Source of the DNA: CAZEHJ01 sp964512485
Lineage (GTDB): Bacteria > Bacteroidota > Rhodothermia > Rhodothermales > UBA10348
DNA: 8,118 nucleotides
Direction of reading: 5' to 3'
Assembly (NCBI GenBank): GCA_964512485.1
Contig: CAZEHJ010000108.1
Coordinates: 1-8,118, forward strand
A model generated the notes under the pieces. It was given only the letters and a program-made list of their open reading frames with translations, was not told the DNA's origin and ran no database searches. Numbering within the stretch: position 1 is the first letter of the stretch; every line of letters starts with the position of its first letter. Positions 1 through 5,127 of this stretch are shown piece by piece. Made by a program: the position numbers and the translations under genes.

Positions 1-203
1 TCCGTCTCGGCAGCCGTGGCGCGTCGTTCTGCCGCTACCGAGAAGGCGAGTTGCTGGTTGCGGATCTCCCGCAGCAGGCTCGCCGCAACTATCGACGCAG
101 CAGCGCGCGCGGCCTCTTTGGCTTCCTCGGACATGACGGCTGTATCACTCGGCAACGCCGCGTAGTACGCGCTCATGATCGTATCGGCGGATAGACGGGC
201 CAT
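1..203 (-). CDS. Hypothetical alanine-rich protein, 3' end outside window
   Basis: This is an open frame from an ATG at 203 that runs off the left edge without a stop (67 codons visible). It begins MARLSADTIMSAYY and continues into an Ala/Glu/Arg-rich stretch (EEAKEAARAAASIVAASLL, then REIRNQQLAF) that would form amphipathic helices. No family is recognised. The start is supported by a GGAGG at 213-209, six bases before the ATG. It is the last visible gene of the leftward transcript, 96 bases after the SSB-like gene. Its ribosome site lies in a small hairpin and next to a longer inverted repeat, so translation may be structure-controlled. The gene call is fairly sure; the function is unknown. 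Confidence 0.65.
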   Translation of the reverse strand, partial: MARLSADTIMSAYYAALPSDTAVMSEEAKEAARAAASIVAASLLREIRNQQLAFSVAAERRATAAET

Positions 204-208
204 GTGGG

Positions 209-221
209 CCTCCAATGGAGG
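209..221 (-). promoter_or_regulatory. Shine-Dalgarno-sequestering hairpin
   Basis: The GGAGG ribosome site of the leftward gene starting at 203 (bases 213-209) is perfectly complementary to CCTCC at 221-217 on the same transcript, with a three-base ATT loop. In RNA this would hide the ribosome site. The pairing is read directly from the sequence; a regulatory role is inferred. Confidence 0.35.
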
Positions 222-279
222 GCAGGGAGGATTGGAGAATGACCGAATGTTGCCCAACAACCCGGCACCCTCCCTGCCC
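220..279. repeat. 11-bp inverted repeat between SSB-like gene and next gene
   Basis: GGGCAGGGAGG at 220-230 is the exact reverse complement of CCTCCCTGCCC at 269-279, separated by 38 bases. It lies between the stop of the SSB-like gene (300) and the ribosome site of the next leftward gene (209-213). There is no T-run after the stem on the minus strand, so it is not a classical terminator. It overlaps by two bases the small hairpin that covers the ribosome site and by three bases the GC hairpin at 277-291, so the structures compete. Confidence 0.45.
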
Positions 280-291
280 CCGCTCCGGGGG
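277..291. other. GC hairpin just after SSB-like gene stop
   Basis: CCCCCG at 277-282 pairs with CGGGGG at 286-291 around a three-base CTC loop, nine bases past the stop of the leftward SSB-like gene. It could slow RNA polymerase or protect the 3' end of the message. With no following T-tract on the minus strand, it is weak as an intrinsic terminator. Confidence 0.3.
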
Positions 292-299
292 GGATCGGT

Positions 300-791
300 C
301 TAGAAGGGCGGCGTCTCGTCCAGGCCCTCGCTGAACTGACGATCGGCATCGGTGGGCGGCGGAGGCTCATCGCCGATCGGGGGCGGCGTGGGCGGCACAT
401 CCGAAGGCGTGGCACCCGGCGTCGGCGGCTGCGCGTTCCCCGGTCCCGGCGCGGGCTGAAGCCGCAGCGTCAGGCTCGTGTCGATGCGCACGATCTGCTT
501 CGGATCCCCGGCGACCTCGATGTCGACGGGTCGAAGCCAGATCTGCTTCCCGGCGAGCGTGTTTGCGTCGTCGTTCGGGAAGCACATGTCGAGCGCTTCG
601 AGATTCTTGTTGGTCAGCACGAGGGGCTTGAAGTCGGTGAAGTAGATCACGAGCTTCTGCACCTCTTGCTTCGTGCGGTAGTCCTCCTTCATCTCCAGCT
701 TCGCGTTGATGATGGTCGCGGCGTTGCCGTCTGGCTTGGCGAGATCGTGGTAGGTGACGAAATCAGACTGCTTGTACTGTGCGAATGCCAT
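300..791 (-). CDS. Putative phage ssDNA-binding protein (OB-like core, SSB-type C-terminal tip)
   Basis: This 163-residue protein has three visible parts. Residues 1-112 are a compact strand-rich core; its LVLTNKNLEAL...LAGKQIWLRPVDIEV segment (57-93) resembles OB-fold-like phage proteins with the pattern LTN-x-N...W/L-x-GK-x-I-x-L. Residues 113-148 are a proline-rich, disordered-looking linker. The last residues are acidic and end in DETPPF, close to the DDDIPF-type tip by which bacterial SSB recruits repair and replication proteins. The order core, flexible linker, acidic tip ending in Phe is the SSB plan, and the length is close to bacterial SSB. It starts at an ATG preceded by AGGA. It would coat single-stranded phage DNA. 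The core is not a clear match to canonical SSB, so this rests mainly on the architecture. The alternative is an unnamed OB-fold replication accessory protein. Confidence 0.55.
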   Translation of the reverse strand: MAFAQYKQSDFVTYHDLAKPDGNAATIINAKLEMKEDYRTKQEVQKLVIYFTDFKPLVLTNKNLEALDMCFPNDDANTLAGKQIWLRPVDIEVAGDPKQIVRIDTSLTLRLQPAPGPGNAQPPTPGATPSDVPPTPPPIGDEPPPPTDADRQFSEGLDETPPF

Positions 792-870
792 TTGGGTCTA
801 TCCTGTTGTGTTGTGTTGTTATTCAGCGACGACATCGCCGCAGAAAGTGTGCCCGGGACGTATTTACAGT

Positions 871-890
871 TGCCCGCCCGGGCTTGGGCA
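871..890. promoter_or_regulatory. GC-rich inverted repeat, candidate operator
   Basis: TGCCC (871-875) and GGGCA (886-890) form inverted arms around GCCCGGGC, itself a perfect palindrome (876-883). A second copy of GCCCGGG lies 25 bases away at 851-857. Both sites are between the TTGACA box and the SSB-like start, where an operator would act. The regulator is unknown. Confidence 0.3.
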
Positions 891-933
891 GTCGCGTCAG
901 GACCCCACAGCTAGGGTGATCCATCGGCCGCTA

Positions 934-939
934 TGTCAA
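934..939 (-). promoter_or_regulatory. TTGACA, candidate -35 box for SSB-like gene
   Basis: The minus strand reads TTGACA from 939 to 934, an exact match to the bacterial sigma-70 -35 consensus, about 140 bases upstream of the SSB-like start. No good -10 lies at 16-18 bases; the nearest TA-rich candidate, TAGCTG, is at about 20 bases. It is therefore suggestive only. Confidence 0.25.
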
Positions 940-952
940 GGCTTCTCACCTT

Positions 953-1039
953 GTTTGGGCGTTCCGAAGTCGTTTATAGAGCCAGCTTCCACGCCTAAGG
1001 TCGGGCTCGTAATTCGTTTGGGCGCTTCACTCGCCAGCT
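953..1039. repeat. Imperfect direct repeats, 52-63 base spacing
   Basis: GTTTGGGCG occurs at 953-961 and 1016-1024, and GCCAGCT at 981-987 and 1033-1039, in the same order in both units. On the minus strand, similarity continues from CGCCCAAAC into an AGCC-containing tail in both copies. The units differ in internal spacing (about 19 against 8 bases), so they are diverged. They may be binding sites or a decayed duplication. Confidence 0.35.
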
Positions 1040-1163
1040 CGAGATAACCCCCCTCGATACCTGTCGATGTGGTGTGAAGCCGATCCGCCGAGTGCCTCCC
1101 CTGACGCCCAGTGATCGGAACGGCGGGCATTCTCCTGCTATGCAGACCCACCGCCGCCCTGAT

Positions 1164-1367
1164 TCACCCAGCGCCTTGCTGGAGTGAGTGGAAGATCCAG
1201 GCGAGGAGGAGCCCGAAGGCCATCACCCCGCCGATACTGAAGACGAGCAGCCAGAGCGCGGCGCGGAGTCCCGCCGTTCGCTCGCGGTCCTCTCGTTGAG
1301 CCTGCCGCTCATAGTGATCGAGCGCGTCGATCACCTCGGGCGGGACCAGCGGAACACGGGCGCTCAT
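1164..1367 (-). CDS. Small single-pass membrane protein
   Basis: This is a 67-residue protein. Residues 1-35 are soluble and charged (PPEVIDALDHYERQAQ, then an acidic/basic stretch). Residues 36-60 are strongly hydrophobic (ALWLLVFSIGGVMAFGLLLA), followed by a short tail HSLQQGAG. This is a single transmembrane helix; the arginines just before it suggest a cytoplasmic N-terminus. The ATG at 1367 shares ATGA with the stop of the upstream zinc-ribbon gene and has GGAGGGGG five bases upstream, which decides the start over a longer frame. It is the last gene of the leftward cassette. Small phage membrane proteins include superinfection-exclusion and holin-like factors, but one helix does not discriminate between them. 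The function is unknown. Confidence 0.75.
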   Translation of the reverse strand: MSARVPLVPPEVIDALDHYERQAQREDRERTAGLRAALWLLVFSIGGVMAFGLLLAWIFHSLQQGAG

Positions 1368-1549
1368 CGGTTCCCCCTCCACTCTTCGGCGCACCCACCG
1401 CACAGCGTCTTGCCGTGGTGCTGGTCCGGGTCGGCCATCTCTTCGGGCTCGATCTCGCCCTTGCAGTCCTCGCACACGGGCGGATCGGGGTAGTCGTCGT
1501 CAGGGACGCGGAAGTACGAGCCGGGCTCAGGGATGCCGTAGGTCATCAT
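1364..1549 (-). CDS. Small zinc-ribbon-like protein
   Basis: This is a 61-residue acidic protein with two CxxC pairs, CEDC (26-29) and CGGC (50-53), separated by 20 residues, as in a zinc ribbon; a His pair (44-45) lies between. The N-terminus MMTYGIPEPGSYF is followed by an Asp/Pro-rich stretch. The start is placed at the ATG of 1549 because it forms an ATGA overlap with the upstream stop and sits just behind a GGGGAGGGG ribosome site. A GTG two codons earlier would be too close to that site. It belongs to a coupled leftward cassette that has two other paired-CxxC proteins. Metal binding is likely; whether it binds DNA, RNA or protein cannot be told. Confidence 0.7.
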   Translation of the reverse strand: MMTYGIPEPGSYFRVPDDDYPDPPVCEDCKGEIEPEEMADPDQHHGKTLCGGCAEEWRGNR

Positions 1550-1695
1550 CGCCACCCCTCCCCGAGATACGCGCGCACCTCGTTGTCGAAGGCACAGTCC
1601 TCGCAGACGAGTTCGTTCCCCGTAAGCGTCGGGATGGCGTCGCCGTCCTTCGCGTCCTTCAGCCGATCGCAGCGCGGGCAGATGTACATGCTCAT
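1546..1695 (-). CDS. Small zinc-ribbon protein, 49 residues
   Basis: This short gene encodes a protein beginning MSMYICPRCDRLKDAKDGDA and ending in GEGWR. CPRC (6-9) and CEDC (31-34) are separated by 21 residues, giving a four-cysteine zinc ribbon that makes up most of the protein. The ATG at 1695 overlaps the upstream stop (ATGA) and has AAGGTGA a few bases before it. Its own TGA at 1548-1546 overlaps the next ATG. The tight coupling on both sides and the complete cysteine set make it a real gene despite its size. It probably binds zinc and may contact nucleic acid or a host protein; the specific role is unknown. Confidence 0.75.
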   Translation of the reverse strand: MSMYICPRCDRLKDAKDGDAIPTLTGNELVCEDCAFDNEVRAYLGEGWR

Positions 1696-1892
1696 TTCGT
1701 CACCTTGTCAATGGCCCGAATGAAGGCGCTCAGCTCTCGGATGGCCTTTCGCGCGGTGTCCTGCGCGTTCAGCGGCAGGCCGTCTTCCGCCTGCTCGCGG
1801 GCCTTTCGCGTGAAGCGATCCGCCCACCGGATGCACTCGGCCGCTTCGTCACTGTCACTCGCGCTCGGCGGATCTTCGATGGCGGCGCTCAC
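1692..1892 (-). CDS. Small helical hypothetical protein, 66 residues
   Basis: The protein begins MSAAIEDPPSASDSDEAAEC with an acidic N-terminus. Two probable amphipathic helices follow (CIRWADRFTRKAREQAEDG and AQDTARKAIRELSAFIRAID). It starts with GTG, and that GTG overlaps the TGA of the preceding gene (GTGA). No good ribosome site precedes it, so translation probably depends on coupling to the upstream gene. Its stop overlaps the start of the 49-residue zinc ribbon. No family is recognised. Confidence 0.65.
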   Translation of the reverse strand: MSAAIEDPPSASDSDEAAECIRWADRFTRKAREQAEDGLPLNAQDTARKAIRELSAFIRAIDKVTK

Positions 1893-2267
1893 GGCTGCGG
1901 GTCCAGGCGGACGCGGCAGGTGCCGCAGAGCGATTCACCGGGCGCGCGGAGTTCGTCCTCGCACTCGGGGCAGCCGTACTCGTCGATGAGCCCCTCGTGG
2001 TCGAGGATGTCGTAATACAGGCCGTGCTCGTGGTCGAGCTTCCGCGCGGCCTCCAACGCCTTGTACCGCTCCCATCGGGCATCCGAGAGTGCAGCCGCCT
2101 GCACGTCGAGCCGGTCGGTGAGCGTCTTCAGCACGTCGTGATCGGCGTCCGTGGCAATCTCGAAGATGGCCTCTAGCCGTGCCGTCGCCAGATCCATCAG
2201 CGCCCGGATCCGGTCTTCCTGCGCCTCCATCGACTGCTCGGCCTCCCGCAGTAGTTTGGCGTAGCGG
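1889..2267 (-). CDS. Coiled-coil protein with C-terminal zinc ribbon, 5' part lost in gap
   Basis: The C-terminal 125 residues are visible. The frame enters from the N gap at 2267 and ends at a TGA that overlaps the next GTG. The visible part opens with long charged, helix-forming segments (LLREAEQSMEAQEDRIRALM and onward), consistent with a coiled coil. It ends with a zinc ribbon: CPEC and CGTC separated by 11 residues, then RVRLDPQP. The start is not visible, and the frame right of the gap cannot be joined with confidence because the true gap length is unknown. It is probably the first gene of the leftward cassette. Scaffold or nucleic-acid-binding roles are possible; none can be asserted. 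Confidence 0.7.
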
Positions 2268-2367
2268 NNNNNNNNNNNNNNNNNNNNNNNNNNNNNNNNN
2301 NNNNNNNNNNNNNNNNNNNNNNNNNNNNNNNNNNNNNNNNNNNNNNNNNNNNNNNNNNNNNNNNNNN
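2268..2367. other. Assembly gap, 100 N
   Basis: Exactly 100 undetermined bases, the usual placeholder length, so the real size is unknown. It falls where leftward and rightward transcription diverge. It probably hides the start of the coiled-coil/zinc-ribbon gene and the divergent promoters. Confidence 0.95.
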
Positions 2368-2382
2368 CGGAGGCGAGGCGGC

Positions 2383-2460
2383 ATGAGCGACCAGCGCTCG
2401 ACTTTTGAGTGCTCCTACCCGGCGCCGCAGCGGGGGTCAACTGCGGCAACTTCACTTTAG
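2383..2460 (+). other. Possible 25-codon leader ORF upstream of regulator
   Basis: An ATG at 2383 with an upstream GGAGG reads MSDQRSTFECSYPAPQRGST and ends at TAG (2458-2460), which touches the ribosome site of the regulator gene. It could be a leader peptide coupling translation into the regulator, or the tail of a gene entering from the gap. No homology is recognised, and it overlaps the inverted repeats upstream of the regulator. Confidence 0.2.
2400..2447 (+). promoter_or_regulatory. Inverted repeats upstream of regulator, candidate operator
   Basis: There are two symmetric elements. ACT-TTTG-AGT lies at 2401-2410 and, with the preceding G, resembles half of a GACT...AGTC controller box. 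GCCGCAG (2424-2430) is the exact reverse complement of CTGCGGC (2441-2447) with a 10-base spacer. Both lie between the gap and the AGGAGG ribosome site of the small HTH gene, where an autoregulated operator is expected. The function is inferred. Confidence 0.3.
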
Positions 2461-2469
2461 GAGGTGAAA

Positions 2470-2703
2470 ATGGAACAGCTCGACTTGGATCTAAGGGCGT
2501 CATTTGGCGCCGCTGTCCGTGAATCCCGAGAAGAGCTCGGGTTGTCGCAGGAAGAACTTGCAAAATCAGTTGGGTTCAAGGGCCGCGCCACCGTTTCGCA
2601 GATCGAGCGGAATCGAGGGGGTGCGACACTTCCGAGGGCTCTCCGGCTGATTGATTTCCTCGGTGTCGATGTATCGCTGATCGTAGGGGCACACATTGAA
2701 TAA
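2470..2703 (+). CDS. Cro/C1-type HTH regulator, controller-like
   Basis: This 77-residue protein is essentially one XRE-type domain: helices around SFGAAVRESREELGLSQEEL, AKSVGF, then TVSQIERNRGG (the recognition region) and LPRALRLIDFLGVDVSLIV. The LSQEELA...VSQIERNR signature is that of the Cro/C1/C-protein group. The start is the ATG at 2470, five bases after a perfect AGGAGG; a GTG two codons earlier overlaps that site and is rejected. Its stop overlaps the TTG start of the helicase-methyltransferase by 8 bases, so the two are co-translated. Size, fold and position match controller proteins of restriction-modification operons, which bind upstream boxes and time expression. Controller function is inferred; DNA binding is close to certain. 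Confidence 0.85.
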   Translation: MEQLDLDLRASFGAAVRESREELGLSQEELAKSVGFKGRATVSQIERNRGGATLPRALRLIDFLGVDVSLIVGAHIE

Positions 2704-4879
2704 CGGGTACGTCGACTACATCGAAACCAAGGCCATCGCGGTTCCTCAGGTCGGTTTCGAGCCTGCCAATCTAAATCCGAACTTGTTCGATTGGCAGGAG
2801 GCCATCGTTCGGTGGGCGCTTCGGAAGGGCCGTGTGTGTCTCTTCGAGGACTGCGGCCTCGGGAAGACGATTCAGCAGCTCGCATGGGCTGAGCAGATCC
2901 CCGGCAAGGTCATCGTCTTGACGCCGCTTGCGGTGGCCGAGCAGACTGAGCGCGAAGCTCGACGCTTCGGGATCGACGCATCCGTATCGCGCGATGGATC
3001 TACTCACTCCCAGATCACCATCACTAACTACGAGCAGATGCATCAATTCGACATGGCCGAGTTCGAAGGCATCGTGCTCGACGAGTCGTCCATTCTGAAG
3101 GCGCAAACCGGTAAGATCCGCACACAAATCATCGAAGCGTCATCGGATATCCCGTTTCGCCTCGCCTGCACCGCGACGCCTGCACCGAATGACCACATCG
3201 AGCTCGGCAATCACGCAGAGTTTGTTGGGGCGATGCCGATGCAGGAGATGCTCGCGCGATTCTTCGTCCACGACGCGGCTAAGACGCAGGACTGGCGACT
3301 TAAAGGGCATGCCCGTGACGACTTCTGGGCTTGGGTCGCAACGTGGGCCGTGATGCTTCGAACGCCGGGGGATATCGGCTTCGATAGCGCCGGGTTCGAC
3401 CTACCGGCGCTCGAGATCAACGAACACCACATCGAAACTGGGTCCGTGCAAGAGGGTGAACTCTTCGCGATGCCAGTCAATTCGTTGAACGATCAGCGGC
3501 GGGCACGGAAAGACACGTTGCCCGATCGGGTCGCGAAGGTCGCAGAAATGGTGAACGGCAGCGACGAGCCTTGGGTCGTGTGGTGTGAACTGAACGCCGA
3601 GGGCGATCTGCTCGAGTCCGCTATCGCCGATGCCGTACAGGTGAGTGGCGCGGATTCGGACGATACCAAACGCGATCGGATGCTTGGGTTTACGGCCGGC
3701 AAACACCGAGTACTCGTCACGAAGCCGAAGATTGCCGGCTTCGGCATGAATTGGCAGCACTGCCGAAATCTGGCTTTCGTGGGACTCTCTCATTCATGGG
3801 AGCAGTATTACCAGGCCGTGCGTCGATGTTGGCGTTTCGGTCAGATACGGGACGTGAATGTCCATATTGTGTCGACTGACATCGAGGCGGCGGTGCTCAA
3901 AAGCATCGTCAAGAAACAATCTGCGGCCGACGACATGGCATCTGAGATGGTGTCGCGCATGAAGGGGACCATGATGGAGGAGATTCAAGGCGTGACGCAC
4001 TCTCTTGATCAGATCGAAACGGGCACCGTCGAGACGGGCGATGGATGGACGATGCACCACGGCGATTGTGTCGATGTGGTCCGCGATATGGAATCCGATT
4101 CGGTCGGCTACTCGGTGTTCTCTCCTCCGTTCGCCTCGCTATACACCTATTCGGACGACCCGCGCGACATGGGGAACTGTCCCGACAACGATGCATTCTT
4201 CGAGCATTTCAAGTTCCTGATACCCGAGCTCTATCGGGTGACGAAGCCCGGCAGGCTCGTATCGTTCCATTGCATGGACTTGCCCACAAGCAAGGTCCGC
4301 GACGGATTCATCGGGCTGCGCGACTTCCGCGGCGAGTTGATCCGTGCATTCGAGGAATCGGGGTGGATTCTCCATTCTCAGGTCTGCATCTGGAAAGATC
4401 CCGTAACCGCAATGCAGCGCACGAAGGCGTTGGGCCTGCTTCACAAGCAGATCAAGAAGGATTCGTGCATGTCGCGGCAGGGTATCCCTGACTACCTCGT
4501 GACGATGAGGAAGCCTGGCGACAACGACAATGCGGTTGAGCACACGAACGAAGATTTCCCGGTGGAACTTTGGCAGCGGTACGCATCGCCGGTATGGATG
4601 GACATCAATCCCAGCGACACGCTCCAATTTCGATCGGCTCGTGATCACGACGACGAGCGGCATATCTGCCCCTTACAACTCGAGGTGATCCGACGTGCGC
4701 TAAAACTCTGGAGTAACCCGGGAGATCTGGTGCTTTCCCCTTTCGCGGGGATCGCGAGCGAGGGGTTCGTTTCCCTCGAGTGTGGGCGGCGGTTTGCGGG
4801 GGTCGAACTCAAGCCCAGCTACTTCAAGGCGGCGTGCGGGAATCTTCGTGTCGTAGCGGATCAGGGGACGCTCTTCTAA
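2696..4879 (+). CDS. SF2/SNF2-like helicase fused to N4/N6 DNA methyltransferase
   Basis: This is a 727-residue two-enzyme fusion. Residues 30-410 are a superfamily 2 ATPase: Walker A DCGLGKT (52-58), Walker B VLDESS (127-132), motif III TATPAPND (159-166), motif V region KPKIAGFGMNW (343-353) and motif VI QAVRRCWRFGQ (373-383), which is SNF2-like. Residues 450-727 are a beta-class methyltransferase: catalytic SPPF (476-479) comes before the AdoMet-binding SPFAGIASEG (681-690), followed by VELKPSYF. SPPF is seen in N4-cytosine enzymes such as M.PvuII, so N4-cytosine methylation is somewhat favoured. FAGIA departs from the usual FxGxG at the last glycine. No nuclease motif is visible. The TTG start keeps the N-terminal YVDYIETKAI typical of this family and overlaps the regulator stop. 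It probably modifies phage DNA to evade restriction, with the motor placing or remodelling the substrate; that role is inferred. Confidence 0.88.
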   Translation: MNNGYVDYIETKAIAVPQVGFEPANLNPNLFDWQEAIVRWALRKGRVCLFEDCGLGKTIQQLAWAEQIPGKVIVLTPLAVAEQTEREARRFGIDASVSRDGSTHSQITITNYEQMHQFDMAEFEGIVLDESSILKAQTGKIRTQIIEASSDIPFRLACTATPAPNDHIELGNHAEFVGAMPMQEMLARFFVHDAAKTQDWRLKGHARDDFWAWVATWAVMLRTPGDIGFDSAGFDLPALEINEHHIETGSVQEGELFAMPVNSLNDQRRARKDTLPDRVAKVAEMVNGSDEPWVVWCELNAEGDLLESAIADAVQVSGADSDDTKRDRMLGFTAGKHRVLVTKPKIAGFGMNWQHCRNLAFVGLSHSWEQYYQAVRRCWRFGQIRDVNVHIVSTDIEAAVLKSIVKKQSAADDMASEMVSRMKGTMMEEIQGVTHSLDQIETGTVETGDGWTMHHGDCVDVVRDMESDSVGYSVFSPPFASLYTYSDDPRDMGNCPDNDAFFEHFKFLIPELYRVTKPGRLVSFHCMDLPTSKVRDGFIGLRDFRGELIRAFEESGWILHSQVCIWKDPVTAMQRTKALGLLHKQIKKDSCMSRQGIPDYLVTMRKPGDNDNAVEHTNEDFPVELWQRYASPVWMDINPSDTLQFRSARDHDDERHICPLQLEVIRRALKLWSNPGDLVLSPFAGIASEGFVSLECGRRFAGVELKPSYFKAACGNLRVVADQGTLF

Positions 4880-5127
4880 TGGACGTGAGAGAAGAGATCA
4901 ACCGAATCGCACGACAATCCGAGGAGCGATACGGCCCGTACACTTCGAGCCACGAGGCATTCGGGGTGCTCGCCGAGGAAGTATCTGAGTTGCTCGATGC
5001 GATCAGAGAGAACGATTGCGCTGGGGTACGAGACGAGGCGATCGACGTGGCAGCGGTCGCGCTTCGTCTAGCCGAAGTGGTCGATTCATCATTCAGGGGG
5101 TTTCATGAGCGAAGTGGGTTCAAATAA
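4879..5127 (+). CDS. MazG-like nucleotide pyrophosphohydrolase
   Basis: This 82-residue all-alpha protein carries the MazG-type metal motif. AEEVSELLDAI (E33, E34, E37) is followed after a short loop by RDEAIDVAAVAL (E53, D56), giving EExxE...ExxD. Enzymes of this superfamily hydrolyse NTPs or dNTPs to the monophosphate and pyrophosphate; phage members are thought to clean non-canonical nucleotides or lower (p)ppGpp signalling. The short length matches single-domain phage homologues. The ATG overlaps the stop of the helicase-methyltransferase by one base (TAATG), with GGGGA about ten bases upstream. An in-frame start 33 codons earlier lies inside the methyltransferase and is rejected. The exact substrate cannot be read from the sequence. 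Confidence 0.75.
   Translation: MDVREEINRIARQSEERYGPYTSSHEAFGVLAEEVSELLDAIRENDCAGVRDEAIDVAAVALRLAEVVDSSFRGFHERSGFK

Larger units (their letters stand above)
792..1163. other. 372-base region without a confident gene; repeats and possible promoter
   Basis: No convincing coding frame fills this gap between the membrane-protein gene and the SSB-like gene. A minus-strand frame (1151-936, beginning with GTG) is open but has no well-placed ribosome site and no recognisable protein. The stretch holds imperfect direct repeats around GTTTGGGCG (953-961 and 1016-1024) and GCCAGCT (981-987 and 1033-1039). It also holds a 20-base inverted repeat TGCCC...GGGCA (871-890) around the palindrome GCCCGGGC (876-883), with a further GCCCGGG at 851-857. 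On the minus strand there is a perfect TTGACA (939-934). It is probably the leader and control region of the SSB-like gene; an origin or operator role is possible but unproven. Confidence 0.4.

Noticed and set aside
666..1047. Plus-strand frames of 82 and 97 codons near the SSB-like gene
   Set aside because: They run against the SSB-like gene and into the repeat region, are cysteine/leucine-rich without a domain, and no other gene left of the gap is on this strand.
2368..2563. Extension of the coiled-coil/zinc-ribbon gene across the gap to a start near 2563
   Set aside because: It relies on the N run being exactly 100 bases, and the extension would overlap the regulator gene in antisense.
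2457..2885. 142-codon minus-strand frame across the regulator and helicase start
   Set aside because: It lies opposite the HTH domain and Walker A region, is Ser/Arg-rich as expected of a shadow frame, and has no support as a gene.
3401..3793. 130-codon minus-strand frame inside the helicase domain
   Set aside because: It is the antisense shadow of the helicase region, with no ribosome site or domain.
4045..4491. 148-codon plus-strand frame overlapping the methyltransferase
   Set aside because: It is a shifted frame of the fusion gene; the true frame carries SPPF and the AdoMet motif and is unbroken.
4139..4663. 174-codon open frame on the minus strand inside the methyltransferase domain
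   Set aside because: It is antisense to a domain with clear catalytic motifs. GC-rich coding sequence commonly leaves long open frames on the other strand, and it has no recognisable protein features.
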